Shown piece after piece: positions 34,755 to 47,279 of a DNA stretch of 64,000 bases. Both the position numbers and the translations under genes were made by a program. Where the stretch lies: assembly GCA_021613375.1 (NCBI GenBank), contig CM038716.1, forward strand, positions 372,001 to 436,000. The letters are read 5' to 3'. How positions within the stretch are numbered: the first letter of the stretch is position 1; every line of letters starts with the position of its first letter. The notes under the pieces are model-generated. The model did no database searches, was not told where the DNA came from, and worked only from the letters and a program-made list of their open reading frames with translations. The stretch comes from Megaleporinus macrocephalus. Lineage: Eukaryota > Chordata > Actinopteri > Characiformes > Anostomidae.

Positions 34755-34885
34755 AAAAATATAAATACACGGTTGAGTTACATTATTATGTCCACCAGCT
34801 AATATCCAGAGTAACTGCCCTGTGCAGCACGGACAGCAGCTAGACGGGCTGCGAGTGACTCAAAAAGGTCCTGGTTGGTTGTCAA
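34755..34885. repeat. Interspersed repeat fragment
   Basis: ATTATGTCCACCAGCTAATA and GCACGGACAGCAGCTAGACG are, to my recognition, part of a dispersed fish repeat. No coding capacity or clear ends. It replaces the expected exon 9 region of the CYP2 pseudogene. Confidence 0.4.
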
Positions 34886-36921
34886 CAGGCCAAGTTTCTC
34901 ATTTGTAGATTGATAGACTTTGTAGCAGAGTTTAAAACTTCCATAAAGAGAAGTATTATTAATTTATGTCACAGTGGAAACTCAAGGTTGGGCAGGGGTG
35001 AAGAAGGAAGGTGTGGTCATATTTTAGTAAGAGTCACTCAGGTATACATTTGACATTCTGGTATAATTCTGCTTGACTGCATCTTAATCTGTTGAATTAT
35101 CATGCTGTGAACGTGGATAAAGTTCCTGTACTAAGTAATATTAATAATTCTACAGAAATAAACTGTACGGTACTGTACTGGCCCTGGCATTGGCATTCAC
35201 ACATGCACATGAAACAGTTGATATCACCATTGTCACACAATTCCCGTGTTGGTGCACCCATAGAAAATGTATATGGTCGCTGCCCAACGAAAAACGAGTA
35301 TATCCAAAATGGCAAATTCATAGGAAAGGCCAAAAACTTTTCTTACTTTTACGTAAGTCAATGGAACCAACATTTTTGGAGCATTTCTATTGGACCATTC
35401 ATCATGTAATTTTGACACAATAGCAGCTGTTGGGTTCAAATTATGTAGAAATGTTTTAATTATCAGAGGTGGAGGTACTAGTTTATCTTTGAACAGTTAT
35501 ACTAGTCAGGAGTTCTCTGATTTCAATTTCATTAAAAAAATTGTGATAAACAATAAAATGCACAGAAATTCCATGTTCTTCAAACAGAGCATTTTAGATG
35601 CTGGTCCTTTAAAGTATACATATGAGATGGGGGCCCTCAGATTTTATTTCACAATGGTTGGGATCAAAAAACAGGCTTAATTTAAAACAGATTTAAATTC
35701 CTAAACCTACTTAGATTGTAGTTTCAGAAACACTCAGCTTTTAACCTCTTCTTCTGTGTAAAATTAAGGTGTTACCATTTGATGTCATCTACACAGTTTT
35801 TCCCAACTGCTCAAAATCCTGTGGTATAAATACAGTGCGCTGTTGTTATGCCTGCTATGGTACTACAAGGGTATTCAGGGCATTCAGTGAAATGCCATGT
35901 AATAATAAATGGATTGGACCTCCTGTTGTGTAGACAGAATTAAGTGCCTGTTAATGTAATACAGTTGTACTTTAGGTGAATGCTGTCTTGTCTTATTTGA
36001 CAACCAAAATTACAGCTTTAGCGATCAATAAAGTGTCACATGAACTGATATCATAGACTCATGTACATAAATTCCGTACCATACAATCTTGTTAAATATC
36101 TTATTAGCCAAACTGCATGAACTGAAAAAAATTGTAATTTGTGGAGAACTACAGCACTGATCACAGTCCATTTATTTAAATCTAAAATGGGCAAAAAGTA
36201 CAGCTTTTTTTCAGCATCAGGAAAGATGCAGGAAAGATGTAGGTACCATATAATTACACAGAAATATTGACAATTAGGCTGTATGTTATATTAACATTTT
36301 CCACTTTCTAACAGCTTCCATTCCAGCATATAAATGATAAATTTAGGTTTATAAAATCTTCCATTTTTTGTAGATCTGAAGAAAAAAATTAGCTTAGTTT
36401 GCCTCTCTTTATCTGCTTTAAGTACTCTTTATCAGATGGTGACAGATTCACTGATTTACTAGGTCCCCTCATTTTCTTCACATCTTTTTTAATTTAGTAA
36501 GTCTAGTTTTGGAAATTGTTGTTCTCTTTTTCTACATTCCCATCCTCTTTCAAGTGGGTTATCTAATAAGTAATGTCTTAATTAATAGAAATATCTACTG
36601 AAAGACTAATAATTAATGGCAGTATTGACTGGAAATAAAGAGGTAGAAAACAAAACAAAAAAAAATTCAAGAGAGTTGGCAGGTGTTTATTGAGACCTTC
36701 CTGTTTCCTAAGTACTGAAGACTTGATGAAGTTCAAGACTGGTCCACTGCATGTCCTTTCCATTCAGAGTATTGTTGATTTAAAGCCCCATTATAGAGGT
36801 ACCTGTAAACTTAAAATTCAAAGCTGTCCTAAGTAACTCGATTTTACCATTTTTCATGTCTTTAAATATGTCATTTAGGTCTTTATTTACTCCATCAAAG
36901 AAAGTCTTTGGCCCACAACTC
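34886..36921. other. Intergenic region between the CYP2 pseudogene and GIPR 3' end
   Basis: No gene recognised. A stretch near 35160-35450 looks like dispersed repeat sequence. CAGTTTTTCCCAACTGCT at 35794 resembles one terminus of the MITE at 29991 but has no partner here. The right part should contain the GIPR 3' UTR; a minus-strand AATAAA is at 36887-36882, only 35 bp past the stop, so the used signal may lie further left. Confidence 0.45.
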
Positions 36922-39900
36922 TTAGCAGTAGCTCTCAGAGTATCTGTTTGCTCCTTCTAACCTGCAATGGCTTAACGGTGGTGTGTTGAATCCATTCAGC
37001 ACCTGTTTCTTGGCAGAGATGTAGCAGTAGGCTTTGCCCTTTTTAGCTCCAGGATGGTGATGCAGGTGGAGAGATAGTTGGGAGGACGGAGGTGGAGCCT
37101 CCAAGCACAGCTGGCTGCCACTCCCCTCAGTACAGTCTGGCTGGTAAAGGTGGTCGAGCTGGCACTGGAGCCCGGTGCCCCCCTGTGGTGTGTGGCTGCC
37201 GGTATTGCGTTGATCGTCTAACATGCTAATTCCCAGCCTCCATCGCTGCCACTTCTTTTTAATCTCTGACTGGACCTGACAATAAAAACAAAAGTGAATA
37301 AAAAAGATTTGATTAAATGATAAAAGAGATCAGAAGTGATATATCTTCTATATTTATATATGTATTTATGTAAATATGCATTTGTGTGTTTATTAATATT
37401 TAATTTGCATTTATAATTGTGTAAAATCTATTGCATGCAGTTTTTTTATTGCCTATTACCTATAACCTCACCTATAGGCATTAAAAGTTTTTGTTTTTTT
37501 TAAAGAGTATCCAGCCAGATAAACTAAACAGACATGGAGGCGTGGCAGATCACTATTCATCATGTACTGTAATATTTATATTGCATATATATTAATGTTA
37601 TATTGCAAACCTTAATGAAATAGCAAATAACTCCACCATAGAGGGTCCCAAGCCTGCACTGTCAAAGGAGAAGGGGTTGGTCATAGGTTTAGCTACTTTA
37701 TAACAAAACACCTTACAACAAAACAATAAGCTAGAGACACTATACCTGGTATAAGCTAGAAAGAAGGGTACCAAATGGGGATCTCTGGAGACCCTTGTCA
37801 GTGGTCTATATGGCCCAGAAAGGGAAGCAGAATTCATTTTTAAAAATGGCTACTGGCAGTACTGCATTTAAATATACAGTAAAACTCCAGAATTACATTT
37901 TTGTTCTGGCTAGTCTATTTTTGGGCACATGTGTACCACCTTAATAATGAAGACACATTAGATCATAGTACTCTGTCAGTCCATTAACCATATTTGCTAA
38001 ATGAACTTGTCACTGCTGAATTAACCTGTCATAACAGCAAGCAGGGGGTGATGATACTGATTTATGTGCTCAAGCACATTATTAGGTTTTAAAGACTTTT
38101 TAAGCTTTAGGGACATGATGGCAGGTATTTTTGCAACCTCTGAGTGACTCATCTCAGGTTGTTCTTACCTCTTTATTTACAAAACAGTATAAAATGGCCA
38201 CCAGGAAACCCTACAGAAAGACACAGAAGAGATAAATTTGCAGAATATATTGTATCATGTACTGAGCAAGTTTAATTGCTCTGTTTTGTTAATGATTTGA
38301 ACTATACCTGAAAGGAGTTGAAGAACAGTTCAAAGAAAAGGTTGACGTTACGTAGTACACCCTCGGTCTGCTCCTCCGTCATCACAGCAAACACCACCTC
38401 ATGAATTCCCAGCAAAGGAATGAGGGTCAGAGTAGACTTGGCCAACCTAAAGGGCCACATTTAAAGAACAGTGTAATACCAAACACAAGCATGATTCATC
38501 TTTATATTTTACCTTCAGGGTTACTAAAAGGACAACAGAGATGTGCTGCTTTAAGATTGCATTACATTCATTATTTAATTTGTGCATTTACATTTTTTTA
38601 TTTGTATTGTTATTGCTGCTTATTTTGTTGTTTGTCCTGTCATTTTTCTAATTACTTTACAATATACTCTTAGCAAAAAGGATTGTGTTTTTGTATTAAA
38701 AAAGGGTACTTTGACTCATCACAGTAGTGTAACTATTTTGGTGCTTTAACTGTTTTCCATCACAGAGAAAAGTCATAAAAAAGTAATTTATTTTAAAAAA
38801 ATCCCTTTTATTTAACTCTTCTTCATAGAACCACTGTCTTCACTAAAGAACCTTGAAAGAACCTATTTATGAGGGTGAGTAATCTTGCTGCTTTTTGGTG
38901 CTACATTTTCTGTCTCTGTGAAGCACTTTATAGGTGCATGTATGCATGTATGAAATAAAACATATTATTATCATTATTTATTTTACATTTATTATTATTA
39001 TTATTGTTGTTGTTGTTGTTGTTGTTGTTGAAATACTGTTTTGTTTGATCAAACACAATATACTAAAGGCTGTTACCAGGTTATTCTTTTCAGAAAACCA
39101 ACAAGCAAACAATGAATGTGCGGCTTCATGAGTGAATCAAGGCTCAAACAGGTCTCTGTGAGGTGTTAATCAGCTTTATTTTTAGAAAGTGACCTCTATT
39201 GAGATTTAACATTTTGAATTAAAACCACAAACTTGTATGAGATGCAAACTGATTCCTAAAAATACATTTGTGGCCAAGGGGGGCATCTGAAGTCAGAAGA
39301 TAATTCCAAAGAAATTTCAAAATATAGCCAGCCCATGTCGTGTATTTACATTTGATTTAAGATTTATTAAATTCAATTATTACATTTTCACAGTAATGAA
39401 CAGAACCTAACTAAAGCAATGTATGAAGAGATATGTTACATTTCATCACAAAAATGAAGGTGAAGATTTTCACATTATTTAGAAAGACAAATTGTACTAA
39501 CAAGGATAAAAGGTCAAATACTTTTTTTAAACATACAAAAAACACATTGGGAATATACAATTTCTTGAATAAAAATAATGGGATAATGCTGAAGTGTTCT
39601 GTGTTTAGGTGTTAACAGAAATAGTCTTACCTGAATTTATAGTCTGTGTATCTCATCTGATCTGCTTTTAATTTGGAGATGAGAATCTTAATAATCCTCA
39701 TGAATATGAAAAAGTTTACCTGCAAATTTGCACATGCATTAGATTACACAAAAACTATGACCTTCAATCTCCACAATTTACAAAATGTGGTAGAAAGTTT
39801 TCCTTCAAAAGCAACAACCCCAGAAAGTGTTTTAGCATAATGAGTCATCCATGCATTTTTCATGATGACTATATTTAGCCACCTATGAACAGAAGAGGAT

Positions 39901-42900
39901 GTTTATTAGTTAAAAATGCCAGAGGCTGACATACAAAAAACACCAGTTTCTTCAGGGTACTACCAGTATAGCAAAAAAAATGTGCCTTTACAGGGCAAAC
40001 TACTGCTATGAAAACATTCAAAGTCTGAGAAGTCTGAGAAATAAGGATGGTGAATTGTTGAACTGCATTGAGCTTAAAAAAGAAATTCTTACTAAAATAG
40101 CCAGGAGGATTGGAGTTCGGATGATCCACCAATAGGCCATGTTTTCATTGATCTCCCAGCACCTTTAATGAGAAGCAGGCACTGAGGTTGGTTGCAGTCT
40201 TTAAAACATGGCAGAGTGTGATGTTGCTGTAATATGGCTAATGAGCCTTACCTTGTGTTTTCATATAGATAGCGCACTACTATCCATGGCACCACAAAGA
40301 GTACAGGAGTACCTGAGAAAGAGAATAAAACATAATAAAAATATTATAATAAAAAATATTTTAGGTGTTTGTTAAAAGAACAGAAAGCAAATACAAGAAA
40401 GATTAGAATTACAGGTATTTTACAGGTAATCTACAGGTACATGTGAAAATGTCAAAAAAGTTTATTATTCATTTTTATTCATAAAAACTATCATATTTTT
40501 TATATATTTATTTCACGTCGAGTGACATATTTCAAGCTTTTTTGTTTTAATGTTGATCGGTATGCTCAGTATCAGTATGAAATCCAGTATCTTCAATGTT
40601 TGGAATATTTCATAAGATCAAACAGAAAAGAACGTACAATACAGAAAATGTCCAGTTTCTGACAAGAATGTTAATTTATTCACTCAATATTTGGTTACCA
40701 TCAATTACTGTATGAAGTAAATCAGCTTGTGACACTACTCAGATGTTATTAAAGCCCAGATTGCTTTAAAAGAGGCCTTTAGCTTATCTGTATTGCTGGG
40801 ACGGGTTCAGGTCTGGAGAGTTGGCTGGCCAATTAAGCAAAGTAATATCATGGTCAGTAAATATAAACTCTAACTTTTATCTAAAAAGACGATTTTGGAC
40901 CACTGAGCAACAATCCAGTTATTTTTCTCCTTAGATGCTTCTGACATTCATGAGTTCTGAATTTCTGATTTTCATGGCCATGAGCTATTTTGATCAAAAA
41001 TAAAACTAAAAAAGGTTTGAAATAAGTCACTGTTTGTGTAATGTATATGAAATGTATGACAGTTTACCTATTTTAATTAAATTATGAACACATTTTCTGA
41101 AAACATTTTCACTAAATATGTATTTACATTATGATTTTTTAGCATACAATCAAATCATATCTAGAGATGTTTTGGCTACTGAAAACCATTTTAGGGGTTT
41201 TTGATAATGAGTAATCATAATAAATAATAATAATTTTTTATATAAATTCATACATAGGCGTACCTATACTATTTATATTTGTTAACAGGGATGGATCTAG
41301 GCTCTACATGGCTCAAATACTTGGAACAATCCCACAGAGATGCAAACATTACTTGAAAGAATAGTCTTTGAATATGTATAATTGACTAAATAAGTCAGAT
41401 AAAGGAAAAATATTATCTGTTGTAAGGTCCATTTTTTATTTCAATTATTATTGACTCAATAAGGACTTTAGGATATTAAGGATATTAGTATTTACTCTTC
41501 AATTGGTGTAGGACTATTTCTGTTTTCATAGTACAAGTTTGGCTTTAAAGGAAATCTTGATTTAAATCTAATATAAATATCATCAAATCTTACCGTATTA
41601 CAAAATAATACCGTTCATTAATTTTCTTAATGGAAAATGTGCATATTTTCAGCATTGCACAAGCATTAGGGTAAAATAATTGCTAAAAGGAGAAAAAGCA
41701 TTTTTCCTTCCTCTGCCATTCTGTAGAAGACGGAAACAGAATAAGTCAGGCTTATTAACTTTAAAAATATGTTCACATTAATTGCAGTTGGCCTTTGTTC
41801 TGAGGTGACAAAGTCCATATATGCTGTCTCGAATTAATTTAGTCAAATGGAAATGTGAGGCATAATTAAATGTATAAATGAAAGATGTTTAAAATATAAA
41901 GTATTGTACTGACCCCAGCCAATTGCAAGGTAACCACGGAAGTAACTGTGCTCAGAGAACACCATGAGCACCAGGAGATTGTGGAGGTACAGGCCCTCCA
42001 CCAGCAGCCAGAAGTAGTTGGCCCCAACACAGTACTGCATGAGCACTTGAGCTATGCGGCAGCCAGACAAAGCCTGGAAGCAGAGCACAGATATAAAAGG
42101 TTTTACAGTGATTGGTCTGCAAAACTTTAATTGGCTTGACTTGTTTTGGTCAAACACTAAGTGGTGATGCATGAGTTCAGGTAATCATGCAAGACTGTGT
42201 ATACAACAGGGATCTATGAGTGAATATGGATTTATGGCCATGCATGTCTGCAGACCTGTCAGTGGATGTATGAATGCTCAGACCTGATCACTCAGGACAC
42301 TGGACACGTCACTGTTGTCACTAAACTCAGGAGTGTCTCTGGTAAGGAGCGCATCGCGTGTGAGGATGGACACAGCACGCAGGATGAAGGAGGCAAAAAG
42401 GTTGGTGTGGATATAGTTGCGGGTGCAGCGGAGTTTCCTACAAAGTAGCATTACACAAACTAAGGATGAGACCGAAAAAAATAGTTCAGCAATTCTTCTT
42501 CAGTGAGGATTGCTTTTAAGTATTGCCCTACCAAACTTATTATTATGATACATTTCATTAATCCCATTATTATTAGGAAATAAAAGGGTAAGGATAATAG
42601 GGTTGGGGGTTGGGCAGCATGTCATATGTAAACCAAAATTCTGCATGAAATAAATCGCCCAGCAAAACACCAAGCACATAGAGGAACTGCTAATCACTTC
42701 AGGAAGGATTATAGTTTGTTATCATTGCTAAGAAACATCTTTCAGTTCTGTTCTGTAGTTTAGTTTTGTGTTTAAAATAATATTTTTGTTTGTCTAAACT
42801 AAACGTTTGTTTAACATTGTTTTTTTGCATTCATTATTTGTGCTGAATAAAACTAATTAATTTGCTTGTCACTAATGTTTTATAGGACCAAATGAAGTAA

Positions 42901-45900
42901 GAGAAACCAAATTGTACACTGTTTTACATTTTCTACCATTTTCTAGAAAAATAATCATTTGTAAGATCTGATCTGCATCATGTGGCCACATGTTCTTATT
43001 CACGCCCTCTTTTCCTTATACACATACAAAAAGGTGATCCTTTTTTACCTAATTAAGACTTTAGCTTAGGTGGTTTGATTGTTATATTTTCATGCATTTG
43101 ATAATGTGTCTCTACAATTGTTATTATTTAATGAGCTTCGATTGCTGCACAATTTAGCAACTGTGATTTAGTAAACTGATGTGTTTGGTTCGGGAGAAAA
43201 GAATTGTCTGCTAAAGGCTAAAACTGAATGAGAAGTAAACTACAGAATTTTAGGAATTGTGGTCACTTAATGCATTCTGTATTAAACCAAAGGAAAATAA
43301 AAAAAATGGCTTATGGTTTGGTTTAAGTGTTATTGTGAAGGCTTTTAAAAGGACAGAAAATACTGAATACTGTAAATACATGTAAGCAATTGTATCAAAG
43401 TAAAGCCATTTTTGGGGGGTTTCATTGAACATAAAATACCAATCCCATAGTCCCAATTAAATTTTGGCATAGATGATGTCTAAATTTCCCTTACCCATTA
43501 GAATTAACCTTCTGCAGGTTTGAATAGGTAGAGCTATGTATGAACAAAGAATTTAAAATGGGCAGTTTATTTATGTATGCTGAATAGACTGTGAAATAAA
43601 TTATGAGTTTTGAAACTTTAGCAATGTTTCCACAATTTATCAAGCTCTTTTACTAAAAAAGGTAAATTAATGTTATTATTATGCATTGTGCCAGAGTTTT
43701 GCACTAGACTAGACTTACCTAAAAAGTAGTAGTATGATGAGGGCCAGAGAAAGGCTGGCCAGGGATAAAGAGTAGCCCACTGTGTACATCACCCTAAAGT
43801 AGGCTAGAATCAGCATTTGATATTCCTGTGAAAATTAGCAGAAAGTCAATAAATTTTCCCACAGAACCCACAGTTTCCCCCATCATTTTTCCTGTATTTG
43901 GCAAACAATTCCATATATCTCCAACACAATGTGCAAATACTGTCATACTAGAATATATACCTATAATTTTCAGAAGTATGAATGCGATAGGTATCAATCA
44001 AACCCCAGACAACAGTGTGACAATTGTTCTCAGCTATCCTAGTGATGAAAAAGAACAAACCCAAGGTTTGGAGGTAAAGAGTTCTGTCTGTATCCATAGA
44101 GTCAGAGCTTAATTTTTGTCTATTCACAACCCATTTCACTGTTTTCTCAATTGTCCCACCTTGTGTGGTTATGTAGTCATGTTTTAAAATTCGTAGAATA
44201 CTTCCTTAGTTACGGGCCGTGACCAGAGGTCCAAAACAATGCCCTGTAACTTTGGGCTTTGAGTCTTTCATAATTTCAAAAAATAAATATAAGTATATTG
44301 TGAGACTATGAAAAATATATATTTACAGTGAGTTTTGTTGGTGCACTTACTGAAAAACTATATATATATATGATTGAGTACAAAGGTATTGGATAATGCC
44401 ACTGTAGTGAGAACTGTCAATTAAAATGTTAATTAAACAGCCAACAAGTTTTATCATGCCGGCAAAAAGAAACACTTCAGATCCATGTAGGTTAGCTGTG
44501 TATTCAAAATTACAAAATAAAAATATTGTAAAATTGAACAGTGTAATCTTTTAAAATGCTCCAAATGTTAAACTGCACTGCAACTGCAAAGAATTCATAC
44601 CTGTTCTCTTTGTTTGCTACCATCGGCGTTGCACTGAGAGTGATCTCTCCAGGTGTGGCTGGTGTTGTTGGTGTGCCACTGACCGTCTGGACCACATTCC
44701 CGCAGTACAAACCCGGTGCGCACTGCAAAGTGTGGAAATAACAAACAATAACATTTCCAATCTTCAGTCTGTATCTGCACAGAGTCAAGCTACTTGGTAA
44801 CAAAAAAATACTTGGACTATAATTTGGTCAATACAATCTTTATTAAGTCACATCATATACCTTTTAGAAAATATGGACATATCCTGTACACATCAATGTA
44901 CAATTAATGTTTATTTGCTGAATTTAACCATATTGAAAAAAAATGAAAGCATAATGTTGCCTGTCCGCCTATGTTGCCAGTGGTTTGAATAAATACACAA
45001 TAAAATACCAGTTAACCCTGTTATGCAGTCAAATTGCAATCTATTTGCTAAACTGTTTAAAAGAGAATGTAAGTTTCAACTCATTTGAACCAATTTAGTT
45101 TTAGTGGAGTAATCGTGACAACCCTAGTTAAAACATAAACGATTATTGAAAGGTAGCCAGTACCTTGATCATACCAGGGTAAATACCAGGGACAGGGCAC
45201 TTTGACTGTGGTGTTGGGCACCCCATCTGTCCAGCAAGCATACATATCAAACATACGACTGCAGAACAGACCTGGACAAAAAAAGCTATTAAAATAATGC
45301 AATAAACAGCCTAACATCATATTCGTATGGGAATGTGTGAGACACTATAGCTTATCATTTTGACAAAGAATTTAGGCTGGACATTGAGACATATCTGCTT
45401 GCTTCATAGTATATTTACTGTGTAAGTAAATATCAAGGCACCACCAGTCTGGATAAGATGCATGAGATGCACAGTTACCTGAGGGGGTGGGCTCTGAGCT
45501 GATCTTTAGAAGGCACTCGTTTCGATACCTGTTCCATTCTTGCACTGTATCTTTCACTGTCTTTCCACACACATACTGTAAGACACAAATCATATGATGC
45601 AACATGTGACTAACAACGACTAACAGACTAACTAATGGCCCTAATGCGCAAGCATAGTGCATCCAGTTATTAAATGGCCAATAACTATGCTGCAGTAACA
45701 GCACTCGTTATGACTTCAGTGTGATTGGACAGGATAAACTGATGTAGGCTAAATATGTTAATGTTGAGTGTATTGAGTCAGTTCAAGTGACAGCTGTTTT
45801 TTCAATTAAGTTTTATTGTATGGAGTGGGTAGCAAATGGTACCTTTTGAAACAAGGTTTCAATGTGTTTCCATTGTACATGCCATTTGAGCAACAACCAA

Positions 45901-46008
45901 AGATTTAAACATGAATTGCCTAAATATGAAAGTAAGACGAGACTTGCATACCTCAGCTCTGCACAGGGCAGATAGAGTGAGGAGGAGGACAGTTGGGGTG
46001 CTCGTCAT
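36922..46008 (-). CDS. gipr: Gastric inhibitory polypeptide (GIP) receptor, class B GPCR, 13 coding exons, 519 residues
   Basis: A Gs-coupled plasma-membrane receptor for the incretin GIP (family knowledge). Minus-strand exons: 46008-45952, 45575-45479, 45271-45164, 44722-44601, 43825-43719, 42437-42284, 42073-41914, 40312-40252, 40162-40093, 39719-39631, 38446-38308, 38210-38169 and 37275-36922. All borders are AG/GT and all phases join. Residues 1-19 form a signal peptide. The hormone-binding ectodomain has six cysteines (40, 55, 64, 78, 97, 118), FDMYACW, CPWYLPW and [13 protein letters not shown], with glycosylation sequons at NTT and NTS. TM1 is in exon 5, TM2-TM7 in exons 6-12, including [38 protein letters not shown] and [12 protein letters not shown]. 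The tail ends in ESYC, as in mammalian GIPR and unlike GCGR or GLP1R. The product is about 50 residues longer than human GIPR, mostly in the C-terminal tail. The start ATG lies 2 nt after a splice acceptor, so a 5' non-coding exon must exist. Confidence 0.9.
38985..39029. repeat. (ATT)n(GTT)n microsatellite
   Basis: Several ATT units pass into about nine perfect GTT units, in a GIPR intron between coding exons 10 and 11. Confidence 0.9.
40500..41060 (-). mobile_element. Degraded Tc1/mariner-like transposon remnant
   Basis: On the minus strand near 40835-40805 the sequence reads [10 protein letters not shown], the DDE-domain signature block of Tc1/mariner transposases. Flanking sequence resembles a known decayed fish element, but frames are broken and no inverted termini are clear. 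It lies in GIPR intron 7 (between exons 7 and 8) in the same orientation as the gene. Confidence 0.6.
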
Positions 46009-46494
46009 CACTGAGACAGGCACCAGAAGAGAGAGCCAAACATCTTAGGACTGGGCTAGGACCCAGACACACTTACAGCAGCCCATTATCTCTCAGCCGC
46101 AGGCTATCCGATAGCAACTACAACAGCATAATACAGATCACAGCATGAGAAACAGCAAGATGGACACATACATTAAGGAATATAGTTTTGAGCTAGAGCG
46201 TCTGGACAAACAAACAGCTTCATATGGACACACATGGCAATGTTACAGGTAACTCACCAAAACTGGCAAAATTGTTATGTGCTCAGATTTTATAAAATCA
46301 TTGACATATTATATATACATGTCAAAACTCAAACTGTCAAATAGATGGTAGTTTTTGTGTTGTGTATACAAGCTAATGTTGGCATGGGGGCAAAATATTT
46401 GGTGGTTTCAACCTGCTGGAGTTGCAATGACTTGTTTTTAAAGCAAAGGCCTTTCAAAGCCCTCACCTGTCACTCATCACTGCTTGCTAGCAGG

Positions 46495-46645
46495 TCAAAA
46501 TGGAGTCACAACAGCAATTGATGAAACTGTCTTATCGCTGTCTCAGTCAACAGGACTGTGTGGGTTCGATCCCCAGTGATATCACAGCCATCTGTGACCT
46601 GGAGTCCAAGACAGCACATTTGGCCTTGCTCTCTCTCACTCAGCA
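46495..46645 (+). repeat. tRNA-derived SINE fragment
   Basis: GGGTTCGATCCCCAG at about 46562 is a near-perfect tRNA B box, and AGTCCAAGACAGCACATTTG followed by GCCTTGCTCTCTCT is a typical fish SINE body. The A box upstream is weak. It lies about 0.5 kb upstream of the GIPR first coding exon. Confidence 0.6.
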
Positions 46646-47084
46646 CGATTCCAGTCTTTTACTTGACATAAAAGAATCTGAATTTCTTCTTAGCACATGG
46701 AGCTGTCTGGTGTGTTAATAGCAGTTGGAAATAATGCAGTGACCAGCTTCATGTGACTTGGTGTCTAACTGATGTTAGAATTGATGTTTAAAAAAAAACT
46801 TGACGTGGACTTGTGACTTGACTTGGGACTTGTGATTTTTGCATTGTTATTTATCTGATCATAGTGTGTTTTATCTGTGTGCAGCTGAATAGTATGAACA
46901 AACATTTCATTGGTATTGAACTACTGATCAATGACAATGTCTTTTTTGTACTTTTTCATTCTTATGTTGCATCTGTTTGTCCATTGCTTACGGCAATTAA
47001 ATGTCTGTTTATGTAACACACAAAAAAAAACTATTTCAAACAGAGACTCTTTTCTTTAGTGTTTAATTTTTTAAACTGTAAATA

Positions 47085-47275
47085 CTGTTCGACCAGAGGA
47101 GGATGGGTCTCCCCTTGTGAGTCTGGTTCCCTACAAGGTTTCCTTGCCACTGTTGCCTCTGGCTTGCTCACTGGGGGATATATGTTGTAACTGTCTTTTT
47201 TTAAAACTCTGTAAAGCTGCTTTGAGAGGACATCGTTCTAAAGAGCGCTATATAAATAAACTTGACTTGACTGAC
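47085..47275 (+). repeat. LINE/SINE 3' tail fragment ending in (CTTGA)n
   Basis: ACCAGAGGAGGATGGGTCTC, CTTGCCACTGTTGCCTCTGG and GCGCTATATAAATAAACTTG then GACTTGACTGACTTG follow the 3' end of a common fish non-LTR family. A related copy is inverted at 60912-61130. Only the 3' end remains. Confidence 0.7.
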
Positions 47276-47279
47276 TTGA

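Noticed and set aside
44556..44741. Plus-strand frame over GIPR exon 4
   Set aside because: Antisense shadow of the GIPR ectodomain exon.
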